From NCBI GenBank assembly GCA_032716605.1, contig CM064538.1:19473738-19537737 (forward strand): a DNA stretch of 64,000 nucleotides, given 5' to 3'. Position 1 is the first letter of the stretch. Each line of letters starts with the position of its first letter. Made by a program: the position numbers and the translations under genes. The DNA is from Paralithodes platypus. Its lineage: Eukaryota > Arthropoda > Malacostraca > Decapoda > Lithodidae. Below the pieces are notes generated by a model that did not search any database, was not told the DNA's origin, and saw nothing but the letters and a program-made list of their open reading frames with translations. Of the stretch, positions 9,835 to 20,536 are shown one piece after another.

Positions 9835-10325
9835 CTATGTTTTAAGACGTTTATCCCCATCCAGGTGTCGATTTCTTCCTCTCTCCCTCTCTCTCTGGGT
9901 TGTATCCATTCGGCCCCATCCAGGTGTCGATTTTTTCCTGGCGAGTGGTAGCGAACCAGCATTATGTGGAGAAGTCCGGCTTCGCCGGAGAAATTTTTCT
10001 ATCGAAAAATGTACAAATTTAGCTTGCTGTCAATTTTGTTTTTTTAAATATGCTGGCTCGCTCCCGCTCGCCAGGAAAAAAATCAATACCTGGATGGGGA
10101 TAAACGTCTTAAGATAGTAGGCTGAGTGGGGCCAAATGAATACAACCCAGAGAGAGAGGGAGAGAGGAAGAAATCGATACCTGGATAGGGATAAACGTCT
10201 TAATTCTTTTTTTGTTTTTTGTTTTTTTGTTAAAGACCTCCGTCTACGTATTGTGAAAATCCTGTTATCCTCCGGCAAATTACGGGGCCGAACGTCTTAA
10301 AATATCAAAACAAATGGGGCTTAAC
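9835..10325. mobile_element. MITE family B, rearranged palindromic copy
   Basis: Left-arm blocks (GTATCCATTCGGCCCCATCC, AGGTGTCGATTTTTTCCTGG, CGAAAAATGTACAAATTTAG) are mirrored on the right (GCTGGCTCGCTCCCGCTCGC, GATGGGGATAAACGTCTTAA, GGGGCCAAATGAATACAA). The segment AAATCGATACCTGGATAGGG then appears a second time, so the copy is partly duplicated. No clean TTAA ends were found. Confidence 0.72.
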
Positions 10326-10367
10326 TCAAACTAACACTCTGTACTTACACAATCTATAATTACTTAC

Positions 10368-10527
10368 ACTTGACGGACAGTAGGATGGCCAGGGACGTAT
10401 TCCTGCCTTGGGTGTTGGTAGCGGAACAGGCGTAGGGTCCGGCTTGACTCCGAGACACCTTCTGTAGAACCAAGGACTTCCCCACCACCATCACTCCACC
10501 GCTCACGTTCTGCTGCAGTTCTGAGCC
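10368..10527 (-). CDS. Sidestep-like Ig protein, exon for second half of Ig3
   Basis: This 160-nt internal exon has acceptor CTATCCACAG before GGCTCAGAA and donor GTCAAGT before GTAAGT. It starts in phase 0, which fits the exon ending at 15740, and leaves one base that completes the Y of YAPVC in the next exon. It reads GSELQQNVSGGVMVVGKSLV followed by LQKVSRSQAGPYACSATNTQ and GRNTSLAILLSVK. The F-strand motif SQAGPYAC carries the second Ig cysteine, and NVS and NTS are possible N-glycosylation sites. The ..L..N.S.G......SLVLQ.V.R...G.Y.C.A.N..G pattern is a Sidestep-family signature. A 53-bp relic copy of the 3' end lies at 9777-9829. Confidence 0.92.
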
Positions 10528-10568
10528 CTGTGGATAGTAGAGGGGTAGTGGATTAATAGATGGATGCA

Positions 10569-12292
10569 TGGTACCCCAGGGATCGGTACTAGGACCAATT
10601 ATCCTTCTAATTTACATCAACGACATAGATGAGGGTATCACCTGTACAATCTCAAAGTTTGCTGATGATACAAAATTTGCAAATAGCGTACTCACAAAAG
10701 AACAAGTTGACGATATGCAACACAATCTAGGTAAGTTATCATGTTGGGCCCAAATTTGGCAAATGAGTTTCAATTCGGATAAATGTAAAGTACTAAATAT
10801 CGGATAGCGAAATGAGAAAGCAAACTATTCAATGAATGGCACCCAGCCCTTATTTAGCGGCGAGCAACATAAGTCGAGTTAAATAAAGCTGGACTATGTG
10901 GCGGCGCTCGACATGACTCGAGTGGCAATTTCAGCACGTAATGTGGCTGAGAGAGAGAGACAAGTGGTGGCAGGAGACTAGCGAGCGTATGACTGCTCCA
11001 GACCACCGCGGCGAACCTACTGACACAAATCTCAGCTCCCTCCTCCCTCTCTCACTCGCTACATACTCAATTATGTACTGAAAGTACCGAATTACCTGCT
11101 TTTTGCACTCGCGTTGCACGGTTATTGCAAGAAAACTATCCATCATACAAGGATCGTTATGGTGTCATTCGAAAGCTCTGTTTATGCCCTTTCAGGGATA
11201 GGTACTTGTTTTACGTTCTGGGTCTTATTTAGGCATGAAAATTATCACGTAAACAGCCCTATTTTGGCTAAAAACACCCCGCTGTGCGGTACACATAAAT
11301 AAACCGCATAGGCCGCTCGTAAGGTGTTAAGAGTGTAGACAGAGAAACTTATTTGGGAGTAACACTATCGAGTAACCTAGAACCGAATCAACAATGTTCA
11401 GAAGTTGTTAAGAAGGCAAACAAAATAATTGGCTTTATAGGCAGGTCATTTGAGCATAAATCCAAAGAAGTTATCCTAATTCTTTACAATTCCTTAGTCC
11501 GCCCTCTTCTGGAATACTGCGTTCAATCCTGGTGTCCTTATTACCAAAAAGATATAGACAAGCTAGAACGAGTTCAACGTAGAGTTACCAAAATGATACC
11601 TAGCCTAAAGAACAAACCATACGAGGAGCGTCTTAGAGAATGAAATATATTTCCTTTAACCCAGCGCAGATAAAGAGACGACTTAATGCAATTGTTCAAA
11701 ATCATCAAAGGCATCGACAATATGAACTGTAGTAAGTACTTCACTATCGACCAATCTAATTACAAGAGGGGAAACAGTTGCAAAATTATTGGTAAATCAT
11801 TTAACTCACACGAATCTAATAATTTCTTCTTCAATCAAGTTGTCAACTTGTGGAATGGGCTTCCCCGAGACGTTATATACTGCAGCACCGTTGATTTCTT
11901 TAAACTTCGTCTAGACAAATATCTTGCTTCAAACCCGCGACTGACTGCGTTTGTAAATGAATAACTTTATTATATTCCCCCTCAGATTCATCAAGGATTA
12001 TTGTGTATATACAGTATATTACTAAGACGTTATTCTCTTTTTCCAAGATATACGAAAGATCACTTATAACTGTGTTATATTACTAACCCATCTGTCCCTT
12101 ACTAACTTCCTAATCCTGCCACGGACATTAGTTCCAGGACAGTAGTTCCCATTCCAATGTTCCCTTACCCACTCTAAACCACTGTTTGGACACTTGATCC
12201 TCAGTGTTTTGGAGGACAAGCAGCCTAGAGAGGTCACTAGATCTGTTGTTGCTTGATTTCCTTTGTACTCCTTTGTACTCTCTCTCTCACAC
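10569..12292 (+). mobile_element. LINE family 1 copy, split by MITE G
   Basis: This is a 5'-truncated non-LTR retrotransposon of the CR1/L2-like type (clade is an inference). It starts at the RT motif [20 protein letters not shown] and includes the catalytic FADDTKFANSV. A stop codon replaces the Y of GYLNEK at about 10804. After the insertion at 10848-11326 the frame resumes with KKANKIIGFIGRSFEHKS, EYCVQSWCPYYQKD and the C-terminus, with another stop near 11641. The 3' UTR ends with two CTTTGTACTC units leading to (CT)n. It starts only 42 bp from the Ig exon on the opposite strand. Confidence 0.88.
10848..11326. mobile_element. MITE G inserted in the LINE
   Basis: Intact LINE copies read CAGCTTAAGAATG here. 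This copy reads CAGC, then 479 bp, then TTAAGAGTG. The insert starts CCTTATTTAGCGGCGAGC and ends GGCCGCTCGTAAGGTG, a weak inverted pair, and has an internal CGCTCGACATGACTCGAG. A related insert at 44088-44491 also sits at a TTAA of a LINE, which suggests piggyBac-type targeting. Confidence 0.72.
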
Positions 12293-12333
12293 ACAAACAC
12301 ACTTCGTCGCTTCCTGTGTCCCTGTCACTTACT

Positions 12334-12336
<3 letters not shown>

Positions 12337-12389
<53 letters not shown>

Positions 12390-12454
12390 CAGTATATTCA
12401 CTATTGAAAGTCATGATCATCGTTGGAACTTCAACTTACCCTCCTTATCTAGAC

Positions 12455-12492
<38 letters not shown>

Positions 12493-12569
12493 TTATAATA
12501 TTAATTTATTAAATAATAATATTATTAATATATGATAATAATAATATTAATACATATACTAATGATACC

Positions 12570-12600
<31 letters not shown>

Positions 12601-12640
12601 TTAATAACATAATAATACTAATACTCAACAAAGAAGTACA
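12337..12640. repeat. (GA)n and (AAT)n microsatellites
   Basis: (GA)n spans 12338-12387 and imperfect (AAT)n spans about 12456-12626. The frames through them are low complexity. Confidence 0.93.
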
Positions 12641-12739
12641 AAGCCTGAATATATAATTATGCATTTGTACTTCATGGGTGGTAAGGATTTGTTTTTTCTA
12701 TAGATAATGCAGGTATTTATTTTGAAAGTATAATCTAAT

Positions 12740-13270
12740 ATATCAAATTCATCCCCAACACCAAACACTTCCCAATGAAATTTATAAAAGCATGTGATCC
12801 TACCGGGATTGGAATCTGGGCTACCACATACAGTAGATCTTAAGGGAGCCCACCTCGCTTTTTTTTCTCTTTCTCTCTCTCTCTCTTTGGCTTGTATCCA
12901 TTCGGCCCCATTCAGCCTACTGTTTTAAGACGTTTAACCCCATCCAGGTGTCAATATTTTCCTGGCGAGCGGTAGCGAGCCAGCATATATATATTTTTAT
13001 TTTGACAGCAAGCTAAATTTCTACATTTTTCGATAGGAAAATTTCTCCGGCGAAGCCGGATTTCTCCATACAATGATGGCTCGCTATCGCTCGCCAGGAA
13101 GAAATCTACACCTGGATGGGGATAAATAGTTGGCTTTATGGGGCCGAATGGATAAGAGCCAGGGAAAGAGAGAAAAGGAGAGAAAGATAAAACAAAAAAC
13201 GGTGACCCCCCTTAAACCCTCTAAGCATTACACCATCATGACAGTTATGCCATGAAGAAGGATCTTGATT
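12740..13270 (-). mobile_element. SINE family S2, interrupted by a MITE
   Basis: The tail side (TTCATCCCCAACACCAAACA, AAAGCATGTGATCC, ACCGGGATTGGAATCTGGG) lies at 12745-12839. The head side (ACCCTCTAAGCATTACACCA) lies at 13216-13235. A family B element with TTAA on both sides separates the two parts. Confidence 0.8.
12844..13211. mobile_element. MITE family B', palindromic, nested in a SINE
   Basis: It is flanked by TTAA at 12840-12843 and 13212-13215 and has ends GGGAGCCCACC and GGTGACCCCCC. The arms are long inverted repeats: GGCTTGTATCCATTCGGCCC pairs with GGGGCCGAATGGATAAGAGCC, and GGCGAGCGGTAGCGAGCC with GGCTCGCTATCGCTCGCC. The centre is AT-rich (ATATATATTTTTATTTTG). No coding capacity is present. 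Confidence 0.88.
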
Positions 13271-13400
13271 ACTATGGCTACCAAACTCTAACCCAGGCCA
13301 AATACGAGTGTTCGTTATACATATTATGTAACGTATGTCAGGGGATGCAAATTAGTGTTTTGTAATGGAGGATTAATGTTCAGAACGGGGTGTTCCTTAA

Positions 13401-13742
13401 GGGGGGAGGGGTCACTTTTTGGTCGATTTGTTCATATATTTATTATTTTTTCTAGTTTCCTCCCTAGACCTCCATCAAACATAAATCAACATCCATTGGA
13501 TCCTCCTCATAGATTAATTTGTAAATTTTTCGGTAGAAAAATGTCCATGCCGAAGGCCGATTCTTCCAAAATGACAGGCTCACTATCGTTCGCAAGAACA
13601 AAATCGAAAGGTCTTAATACTGACAAGGAAATGAGGCGGAAGGTCTTTAAATCGACTAATGGGGCAATCATCTTAAAATCTGAAAACTAATAGGGCTAAA
13701 CATGAGGGAAAAGGGGATCTAGAAAAAACTACACATCTTCCC
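13401..13742. mobile_element. MITE family B
   Basis: It is flanked by TTAA at 13397-13400 and 13743-13746. It contains CTAGACCTCCATCAAACATA, TTTTTCGGTAGAAAAATGTC, GCCGAAGGCCGATTCTTCC and AACTAATAGGGCTAAACATG. Confidence 0.85.
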
Positions 13743-13925
13743 TTAATTACAAAGATCAAAGCCAGCGGGGGGCGGGGGGTTGAGCTAAAGGAGTATTGAC
13801 CGCGGCAGTACAGTTGGCCACATAAGTTCTGTTCCTCGTCATGATCTTATGTATCAAAGTATAATAGTATGAAGGAATTGCGAGTGTGTTTTTTTAACTA
13901 TCAGGTGACTAATCAGATGAGTTAA
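13743..13925. other. Spacer between two MITEs
   Basis: This is short unique sequence with a G-rich run at 13768-13780. No gene is seen. Confidence 0.5.
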
Positions 13926-14234
13926 GGGGAGGTTTCTAGTGTGTTGCTTACACCTCCATCAAGCTTAAAATTACATCCCTAGACCCCCTTTCAAGATAAA
14001 TATGTACATTTTTCGGTCGAAAAATGTCCCGGCCGAAGGCCGATTCCTCTTAAATTACAGGCTCGCTATCGCTCGCCAGGACAAAATCGACACCTAAATG
14101 GCACGAAAGGTCTTAAAATTGACAGAAATGGGGCGAAAGGTATTAAAATCGCCAAACTAATGGGCAAAAGCAATGGGGCTAAACATGAGGGAGAAGGAAG
14201 TTCGAAAAAAAATCCCTCAAGTGGAAACCTCCCC
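13926..14234. mobile_element. MITE family B
   Basis: TTAA lies at 13922-13925. The right end CCTCCCC is followed by TTCA, apparently a mutated TTAA. Inside are TTTTTCGGTCGAAAAATGTC, CGGCCGAAGGCCG and CTCGCTATCGCTCGCC. Confidence 0.85.
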
Positions 14235-14424
14235 TTCACTATTGCATACGAAACTACACTCGATATCCAATCATGGGCATTATATTTCATTGTATAAGAT
14301 CACAATGAGGAACATAACTTAAGAGGGCAACTGTACGGTTGGCAAAATACGTCGTGTCTCCGCTGTTATTACGTTTTTCTCGCTGTGTGATGTATTAATG
14401 TCTGTCAGATGTTGATTAGGGTGT

Positions 14425-14545
14425 GTAGAGATAGGAACATGTTTGTATATCTCACTCGATACGATGAATTTATGCTAAGATAGTGCTGATACCAATTATT
14501 GATCGAAATATAATTGGTGCCGTGCCATCACTTATTTGGCCTTAT
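14425..14545 (+). repeat. Unnamed interspersed repeat J
   Basis: TATATCTCACTC, GCTGATACCAATTATTG, ATAATTGGTGCCG and ACTTATT.GGCC recur in the same order at 58520-58638. The family is not recognised, and it may be the tail of a SINE. Confidence 0.55.
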
Positions 14546-14549
14546 TTGG

Positions 14550-14674
14550 TGTGTGTGTGTGTGTGTGTGTGTGACCCGTTACTATCATTGTACATTTCTG
14601 GTGTATGTGTGTAGGGTGATGAATGAACACTGTGTGTGTGTGTGTGTGTGTGTGTAGGGTGATGAATGAGCACC

Positions 14675-14717
<43 letters not shown>

Positions 14718-14770
14718 GTGTGTGTCTGTATGTGTGTGTGTATGGGTGTGAGTGATGAATGAACACCTTT

Positions 14771-14808
<38 letters not shown>

Positions 14809-14909
14809 CCAATTACTATCATTGTACATTTCTGGTGTATGGATCTAGGGTGATGAATGAGCACCTTTGTGTGTGTGTGTGTGTGTGTGTAGGGTGATGA
14901 ATGAGCACC

Positions 14910-14958
<49 letters not shown>

Positions 14959-15283
14959 CCAGTTACTATCATTGTACATTTCTGGTGTATGGATGTAGGG
15001 TGATGAATGAGCACTTTTGTGTGTGTGTGTGTCTGTGTGTAGGGTGATGAATGAGCACCTTTGTGTGTGTGTGTGTATGTGACCAATTACTATCATTGTA
15101 CATTTCTGGTGTATGGATGTAGGGTGATGAATGAGCACCTTTGTGTGTGTGTGTGTCTGTGTGTGTGTGTGTGTGTGTATGTGTGTGTGTATGGATGTAG
15201 GGTGATGAATGAGCACCTTTGTGTGTGTGTGTGTCTGTGTGTGTGTGTGTGTGTGTATGGATGTAGGGTGATGAATGAGCACC

Positions 15284-15348
<65 letters not shown>

Positions 15349-15419
15349 ATGTAGGGTGATGAATGAGCACCTTTGTGTGTGTGTGTGTGTGTGTGGATGT
15401 AGGGTGATGAATGAGCACC

Positions 15420-15456
<37 letters not shown>

Positions 15457-15483
15457 ATGGATGTAGGGTGATGAATGAGCACC

Positions 15484-15530
<47 letters not shown>

Positions 15531-15547
15531 GGTGATGAATGAGCACC

Positions 15548-15587
<40 letters not shown>

Positions 15588-15612
15588 GATGTAAGGTGAT
15601 TAATGAGCACCT
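14550..15612. repeat. (GT)n minisatellite with GGGTGATGAATGAGCACC units
   Basis: About 16 copies of GGGTGATGAATGAGCACC are separated by (GT)n runs of variable length. A longer variant with ATTACTATCATTGTACATTT, CTGGTGTATGGATGTA is interspersed several times. All long frames (H/T or V/C rich) are repeat artefacts. Confidence 0.95.
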
Positions 15613-15739
15613 TTGTCGAGCTACGCATTGATCAACAATTTATTACAAGCCTAGTATTTACATCCTTACCCTCTATGTACCACTTCAAGCCACTCCCTCA
15701 ACCCCCTTCAAGCCACACCATCCACCCCCTTCAACCTAC

Positions 15740-15870
15740 CTTAAAGCTCCAGGTGACTTTGTGGGGGTCCGGTCTAGCCTTGATATGGCAGTCGAAGTAC
15801 ACGTCATCCCCCTCCTTGATGTGGTTAAGATCCAGCGACGAACCAGCTTCCACTTTGACTTCCGGGGGAT
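15740..15870 (-). CDS. Sidestep-like Ig protein, exon for first half of Ig3
   Basis: This 131-nt internal exon has acceptor CCCTTCGCAG before ATCCCCCGG and donor TTTAAG before GTAGGT. Two bases complete a tyrosine codon begun in the exon at 29828-29972, giving the linker YPPEVKVEAG. There follow HIKEGDDVYFDCHIKARPDP, with the B-strand cysteine, and HKVTWSFK, with the invariant Ig tryptophan. The P-P-x-V linker, the H-I-x-E-G-D-D-V motif and C-x-I-x-A-x-P are typical of Sidestep-family Ig3. It ends in phase 0 and joins the exon at 10527-10368. About 55 bp of intron beyond the donor (15685-15739) carry two or three loose CTTCAAGCCAC/CCCCCTTCAA repeats. Confidence 0.92.
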
Positions 15871-15929
15871 CTGCGAAGGGAGACAGAAAATTAAGCCTCG
15901 GTTTTTGTACGTGAATTGATAGATAGTTT

Positions 15930-16136
15930 AAATAGATAGATAGATAGATGGATTGATTGATTGATTGATAGATAGAAGGATGGATTGATTGATTGATTGA
16001 TTGATTGATAGATAGATAGATAGATAGATGGCTTGATTGATTGATAGATAGATAGATGGATTGCTTGATTGATAGATAGATGCACAGATAAATAGATACA
16101 TATAAATAAATAAATAAATAAATACACATATATACA

Positions 16137-16179
<43 letters not shown>

Positions 16180-16195
16180 CAGTATATATGTATAT
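15930..16195. repeat. (GATT)n/(GATA)n, (AAAT)n and (TA)n
   Basis: Tetranucleotide GATT and GATA blocks span 15930-16090, followed by (AAAT)n and (TA)n to about 16190. Confidence 0.95.
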
Positions 16196-16382
16196 TGTGT
16201 ATGTATACAGTATATATGAGTAAACAATATTCTAGGCACTAATACACTTTTCTTTATCTTTACACACGAGTTTCTTAACTGTATTTCCCCGCGAGTTTTG
16301 TTTTGTCTTTCTGTTGTTATATAGATGATCGGAATAACGATGAGCTTGAGGGAGAGAGCTGTGGCTGTGGCTGTGGGTGGGC
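16196..16382. other. Short intron segment, nothing recognised
   Basis: This is unique sequence with a GGCTGTGGCTGTGG run near 16360. No gene is seen. Confidence 0.5.
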
Positions 16383-16600
16383 ACTATAGTCCGTTCATTC
16401 TAGGCTGGACAGAAATCGTAACCTATAACTTCTGTAACTAAAAACGGGCTAGAGCAAATGGGTTGTCAATTTATACACGCATTCCCTAGCCAAGTCTTCC
16501 TAATTGGTAGAAACATTAGCTCGATTACTCTAGTTCTTTTTAAGTTATTAGAGGTTAGGGGTTACGATGTCTGCCAACCTAGAATGAACGGACTATAGTC
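16383..16600. mobile_element. MITE family D, palindromic
   Basis: The outer ends ACTATAGTCCGTTCATTCTA and TAGAATGAACGGACTATAGT are perfect inverted repeats. The next bases (GGCTGGACAGAAATCGTAAC against GTTACGATGTCTGCCAACC) also pair. The internal motif GCTAGAGCAAATGGGTTGTC recurs at 16685, 25650 and 43520. It has no coding capacity. Confidence 0.85.
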
Positions 16601-16639
16601 ACTTCGTCTACAAAGCTTTTCATCCATTGGTTTATTCGT

Positions 16640-16798
16640 CCACTATACCATGTCCACTTTAGGTAGGCCAGAAATCCTGACTCCTAACCTCTGTAACTCA
16701 AACAAGACTAGAGCAAATGGACTGTAATTTGCAGCACCTATTCCCCGACTGACTCTTCCTAAATGGTAGAAATATTAGTTCGAATACTATATTTCTCT
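16640..16798. mobile_element. MITE family D, partial copy
   Basis: GGCCAGAAATCCTGACTCC, GACTAGAGCAAATGGACTG and CTTCCTAAATGGTAGAAATA match the left two thirds of the element at 16383-16600. The right arm is missing and a family B MITE follows at once. Confidence 0.75.
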
Positions 16799-16802
16799 TT
16801 AA

Positions 16803-17149
16803 GGGGAGATGGGTCGGTTTTCTGGTCCCCTTTCTCCCTCGTGTTTAGCCCCATTAGTTTTCAGATGTAAGATGTTTGCCCCATTAGTTAGTCGATTTTA
16901 AGACCTTTCGCCCCATTTCTCCGTCAATATTTAGACCTTTCGTGTTATTTAGGTGTCAATTTTTTCCCTGGCAAACGATAGTGAGCCTGTAATGTTGGAA
17001 GAACCGGCCTTCGGGCGGGATATTTTTCTACCGAAAAATGTACAAATTAATCTAAAAGGGGGATTAATAGATTTTTGTTTTTGATGGAGGTCTAGGGAGG
17101 AAACTAGAAAAATAATGAATACATGCAAAAATCGGCCAAAAAGTGAACT
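16803..17149. mobile_element. MITE family B
   Basis: The left border is TTTAAGGGGAGATGGGTCGG. It contains TTTCGCCCCATTTCTCCGTC, GCAAACGATAGTGAGCCTG and CTACCGAAAAATGTACAAAT. The right end is eroded near a TTAA at 17150. Confidence 0.8.
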
Positions 17150-17234
17150 TTAAGTTAAACAGGTTAGTAGTCAAGATTTTTGGACTACTAATAATATATA
17201 TTAAGTATATCTCTCAAACACACGTGAGCTACTA

Positions 17235-17335
17235 ATTATTTTTACTTTTAACCGGGATTTGAACCACAGACATTCAGGACGAGGGTACATGCTTTAGTTA
17301 CCTACACCACGGAGAGAGAAAGGTTAACTACTCTA
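17235..17335 (-). mobile_element. tRNA-headed SINE fragment
   Basis: On the minus strand, CCGTGGTGTAGGTAACTAAA resembles an A box and GTGGTTCAAATCCCGGTT a B box. It lacks a foldable acceptor stem. Confidence 0.65.
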
Positions 17336-17339
17336 TATC

Positions 17340-17362
17340 ACGCCGTGGTATATACTGTATAT

Positions 17363-17421
<59 letters not shown>

Positions 17422-17840
17422 TATATATATATATATAATTATATATATATATATATATATACGAAGAGAGAGAGAGAGGGGTTGATTAGATTTTCCTCCT
17501 AAATAATATGGTTCGGAGAGCGAGAAGGTGGGAGGGGAGGGGCTGGGGGGAGGTGGAGGAAGGGGGGAGGGGGGGAGATGAGGAGGAGGGGTGGCTGACC
17601 TCATTGTTCACCAAGGTAATACCCGTCTGATATAGCCCCCTCCCCCCCCTTCTTACCACACATACCCCTCCCCCCCTCCATCCGCCTCCCCCTTCTTACC
17701 ACATACCCCTCCCCTCCCCTCCATCCCCCTCCCCCTTCTTACCACATTAAACCACTCATCCCCTTTCCTTACCCCACCCTCTTCTACCTGTCCCCCCTCC
17801 CCTTCCCCTCCCCACCCCACCCCCCTCTGTCATTCCTTTA
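17340..17840. repeat. (TA)n, then G-rich and C-rich low complexity
   Basis: (TA)n covers 17350-17461. G-rich sequence follows (17515-17590), then about 210 bp of C-rich sequence with repeats of CCCCCTTCTTACCACATACC leading into the minisatellite. Confidence 0.88.
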
Positions 17841-17841
17841 C

Positions 17842-19337
17842 CCGTACCCCTTGCTGTACGGGCGATATATCCTTGTCGTTTACCCGTACCCCTTGCTGTA
17901 CGGGCGATATATCCTTGTCGTTTACCCGTACCCCTTGCTGTACGGGCGATATATCCTTGTCGTTTACCCGTACCCCTTGTTGTACGGGCGATATATCCTT
18001 GTCGTTTACCCGTACCCCTTGCTGTACGGGCGATATATCCTTGTCGTTTACCCGTACCTCTTGCTGTACGGGCGATATATCCTTGTCGTTTACCCGTACC
18101 CCTTGCTGTACGGGCGATATATCCTTGTCGTTTACCCGTACCCCTTGTTGTACGGGCGATATATCCTTGTCGTTTACCGTACCCTTGCTGTACGGGCGAT
18201 ATATCCTTGTCGTTTACCCGTACCCCTTGCTGTACGGGCGATATATCCTTGTCGTTTACCCCCCTTGCTGTACGGGCGATATATCCTTGTCGTTTACCCG
18301 TACCCCTTGCTGTACGGGCGATATATCCTTGTCGTTTACCCGTACCCCTTGCTGTACGGGCGATATATCCTTGTCGTTTACCGGTACCCCTTGCTGTACG
18401 GCGATATATCCTTGTCGTTTACCCGTACCCCTTGCTGTACGGGCGATATATCCTTGTCGTTTACCCGTACCCCTTGCTGTACGGGCGATATATCCTTGTC
18501 GTTTACCCGTACCCCTTGCTGTACGGGCGATATATCCTTGTCGTTTACCCGTACCCCTTGCTGTACGGGCGATATCCTTGTCGTTTACCCGTACCCCTTG
18601 CTGTACGGGCGATATCCTTGTCGTTTACCCGTACCCCTTGCTGTACGGGCGATATCCTTGTCGTTTACCCGTACCCCTTGCTGTACGGGCGATATATCCT
18701 TGTCGTTTACCCGTACCCCTTGCTGTACGGGCGATATATCCTTGTCGTTTACCCGTACCCCTTGCTGTACGGGCGATATATCCTTGTCGTTTACCCGTAC
18801 CCCTTGTTGTACGGGCGATATATCCTTGTCGTTTACCCGTACCCCTTGCTGTACGGGCGATATATCCTTGTCGTTTACCCGTACCCCTTGCTGTACGGGC
18901 GATATATCCTTGTCGTTTACCCGTACCCCTTGCTGTACGGGCGATATATCCTTGTCGTTTACCCGTACCCCTTGCTGTACGTGCGATATATCCTTGTCGT
19001 TTACCCGTACCCCTTGTTGTACGGGCGATATATCCTTGTCGTTTACCCGTACCCCTTGCTGTACGGGCGATATATCCTTGTCGTTTACCCGTACCCCTTG
19101 CTGTACGGGCGATATATCCTTGTCGTTTACCCGTACCCCTTGCTGTACGGGCGATATATCCTTGTCGTTTACCCGTACCCCTTGTTGTACGGGCGATATA
19201 TCCTTGTCGTTTACCCGTACCCCTTGCTGTACGGGCGATATATCCTTGTCGTTTACCCGTACCCCTTGCTGTACGGGCGATATATCCTTGTCGTTTACCC
19301 GTACCCCTTGCTGTACGGGCGATATATCCTTGTCGTT
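17842..19337. repeat. 42-bp minisatellite, about 36 copies
   Basis: The unit is TACCCGTACCCCTTGCTGTA then CGGGCGATATATCCTTGTCG TT. CCCGTAC and GTACGGG in each unit are 7-bp inverted repeats with an 8-base loop, so every unit can form a hairpin. Copies are more than 95% identical by eye. Three neighbouring copies near 18570-18660 share the same 2-base deletion (GATATCC), a sign of local expansion. Because 42 is divisible by 3, frames stay open on both strands (up to 531 codons, period 14 residues). There is no start context, domain or splice support, so I treat it as non-coding. Confidence 0.95.
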
Positions 19338-19387
19338 TTATGCTGGTTACTATTAGGCGATTTATTGACAGGGAGAGGGGTCTTTCG

Positions 19388-19772
19388 TTTTTTTTTTTTT
19401 TTTTTTTTTTTTGGCCCCAAACCCCCAGCTTCCTCATGTTTAGCCCCAATAGTTTTCAGATTTTATGACTTTCGGCCCATTAGTTTGGCGATTTTAAGAC
19501 CTTTCGCCCCATTTCTTTATCAATATTTAAAAAAATCGTGTCATTTAGGTGTCGATTTTTTCCTGGCGATTGATAGCGAGCCTGTTCTTTAAAATGTCCC
19601 GGCCTTTGGCCAGGACATTTTTCTTTTGGAAAATGTATACATTTATCTTGAAGGAAGGTCTTGGGCGGGTGATGTTTTAGGCTTGATGGAGGTCTAGAGA
19701 GAAAACTAATAAAAACACAATAATTATGTAAATATAATGATCCATAAATGAGCAAATAAATACGCCCCTCCC
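19388..19772. mobile_element. MITE family B copy after a T-tract
   Basis: It follows a run of more than 20 Ts. Blocks TTTAGCCCCAATAGTTTTCA, GCCCCATTTCTTTATC, GTGTCATTTAGGTGTCGATT and CTTGATGGAGGTCTAGAGAG identify the family. Borders are not clean. Confidence 0.78.
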
Positions 19773-19835
19773 ATAGTCCCTCCTACACTATAGTCTGTCT
19801 GTTGGTGCTCGCTTTTCTTTTATATTCCTTCGTAT

Positions 19836-19884
<49 letters not shown>

Positions 19885-19947
19885 GAGTTAGTGAGAGAGG
19901 GTACGAGACATATACACTGCCTTACCGTTACCTTTTAAAGCTATAGA

Positions 19948-19994
<47 letters not shown>

Positions 19995-20180
19995 CTTTCT
20001 TTAATCCCCTCGCTTTCATTTTGTCATCACGTCCGCCCATTCACTCTCATCTTCTCACTCTCTCATTCTCTCTCTCTTACTCTCTCATTCTTACTCTCCT
20101 TTACTCAATTTCTGCCTGTTCGGTTATTTATCAGTATTTTGTTTATTAACCCCTATTTAGTTGTTTTGGTGTATGTGGAA

Positions 20181-20211
<31 letters not shown>

Positions 20212-20220
20212 ATCTATTTA

Positions 20221-20277
<57 letters not shown>

Positions 20278-20536
20278 CTCTCTCTCTCTCTCTCTCTTTC
20301 TCTGTTTTCAGTTGAAAAGAGCAGAACAATGTGAAGGTATGCATGCCATTTCCTTTCTATTTCAAATTATTCTATAAATTCCTTCAGGCGATTTCCGAGC
20401 CCTGTATGGTTTTTAATTTCTAACTGTTTTCATGTATGGCAAATTGCCGGAGGGAGCGTTGGGTGGGGAGAGAACCTTGAGTTTTGCTATCCTTTCCTTC
20501 CCCTCTTCTTAGGGTTTTAATCTCTACTAGGATTAA
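19773..20536. repeat. (GA)n, (CT)n, (CTAT)n and (TA)n with short unique spacers
   Basis: (GA)n lies at 19839-19882, (CT)n at 19950-19991, (CTAT)n near 20183-20230, (TA)n at 20223-20275 and (CT)n at 20278-20300. About 220 bp of unique sequence follows. No gene is seen. Confidence 0.85.

Noticed and set aside
12064..12300. 78-codon minus frame (and a like frame at 54062-54280)
   Set aside because: It is the antisense of the LINE family 1 3' UTR.
15093..15612. TTAGG-type telomeric repeat suspected from TGTAGGG motifs
   Set aside because: TGTAGGG occurs once per minisatellite unit and is not a TTAGG array.
14532..15628. H/T-rich and V/C-rich frames of up to 233 codons
   Set aside because: They are translations of (GT)n/(CA)n with a simple spacer.
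17842..19337. CRISPR-like array (palindromic repeats)
   Set aside because: Units are contiguous with no unique spacers and the context is eukaryotic.
17851..19592. Open frames of 274-531 codons across the 42-bp array
   Set aside because: Unit length divisible by 3 keeps all frames open on both strands. The products are 14-residue repeats with no domain, start context or splice support.
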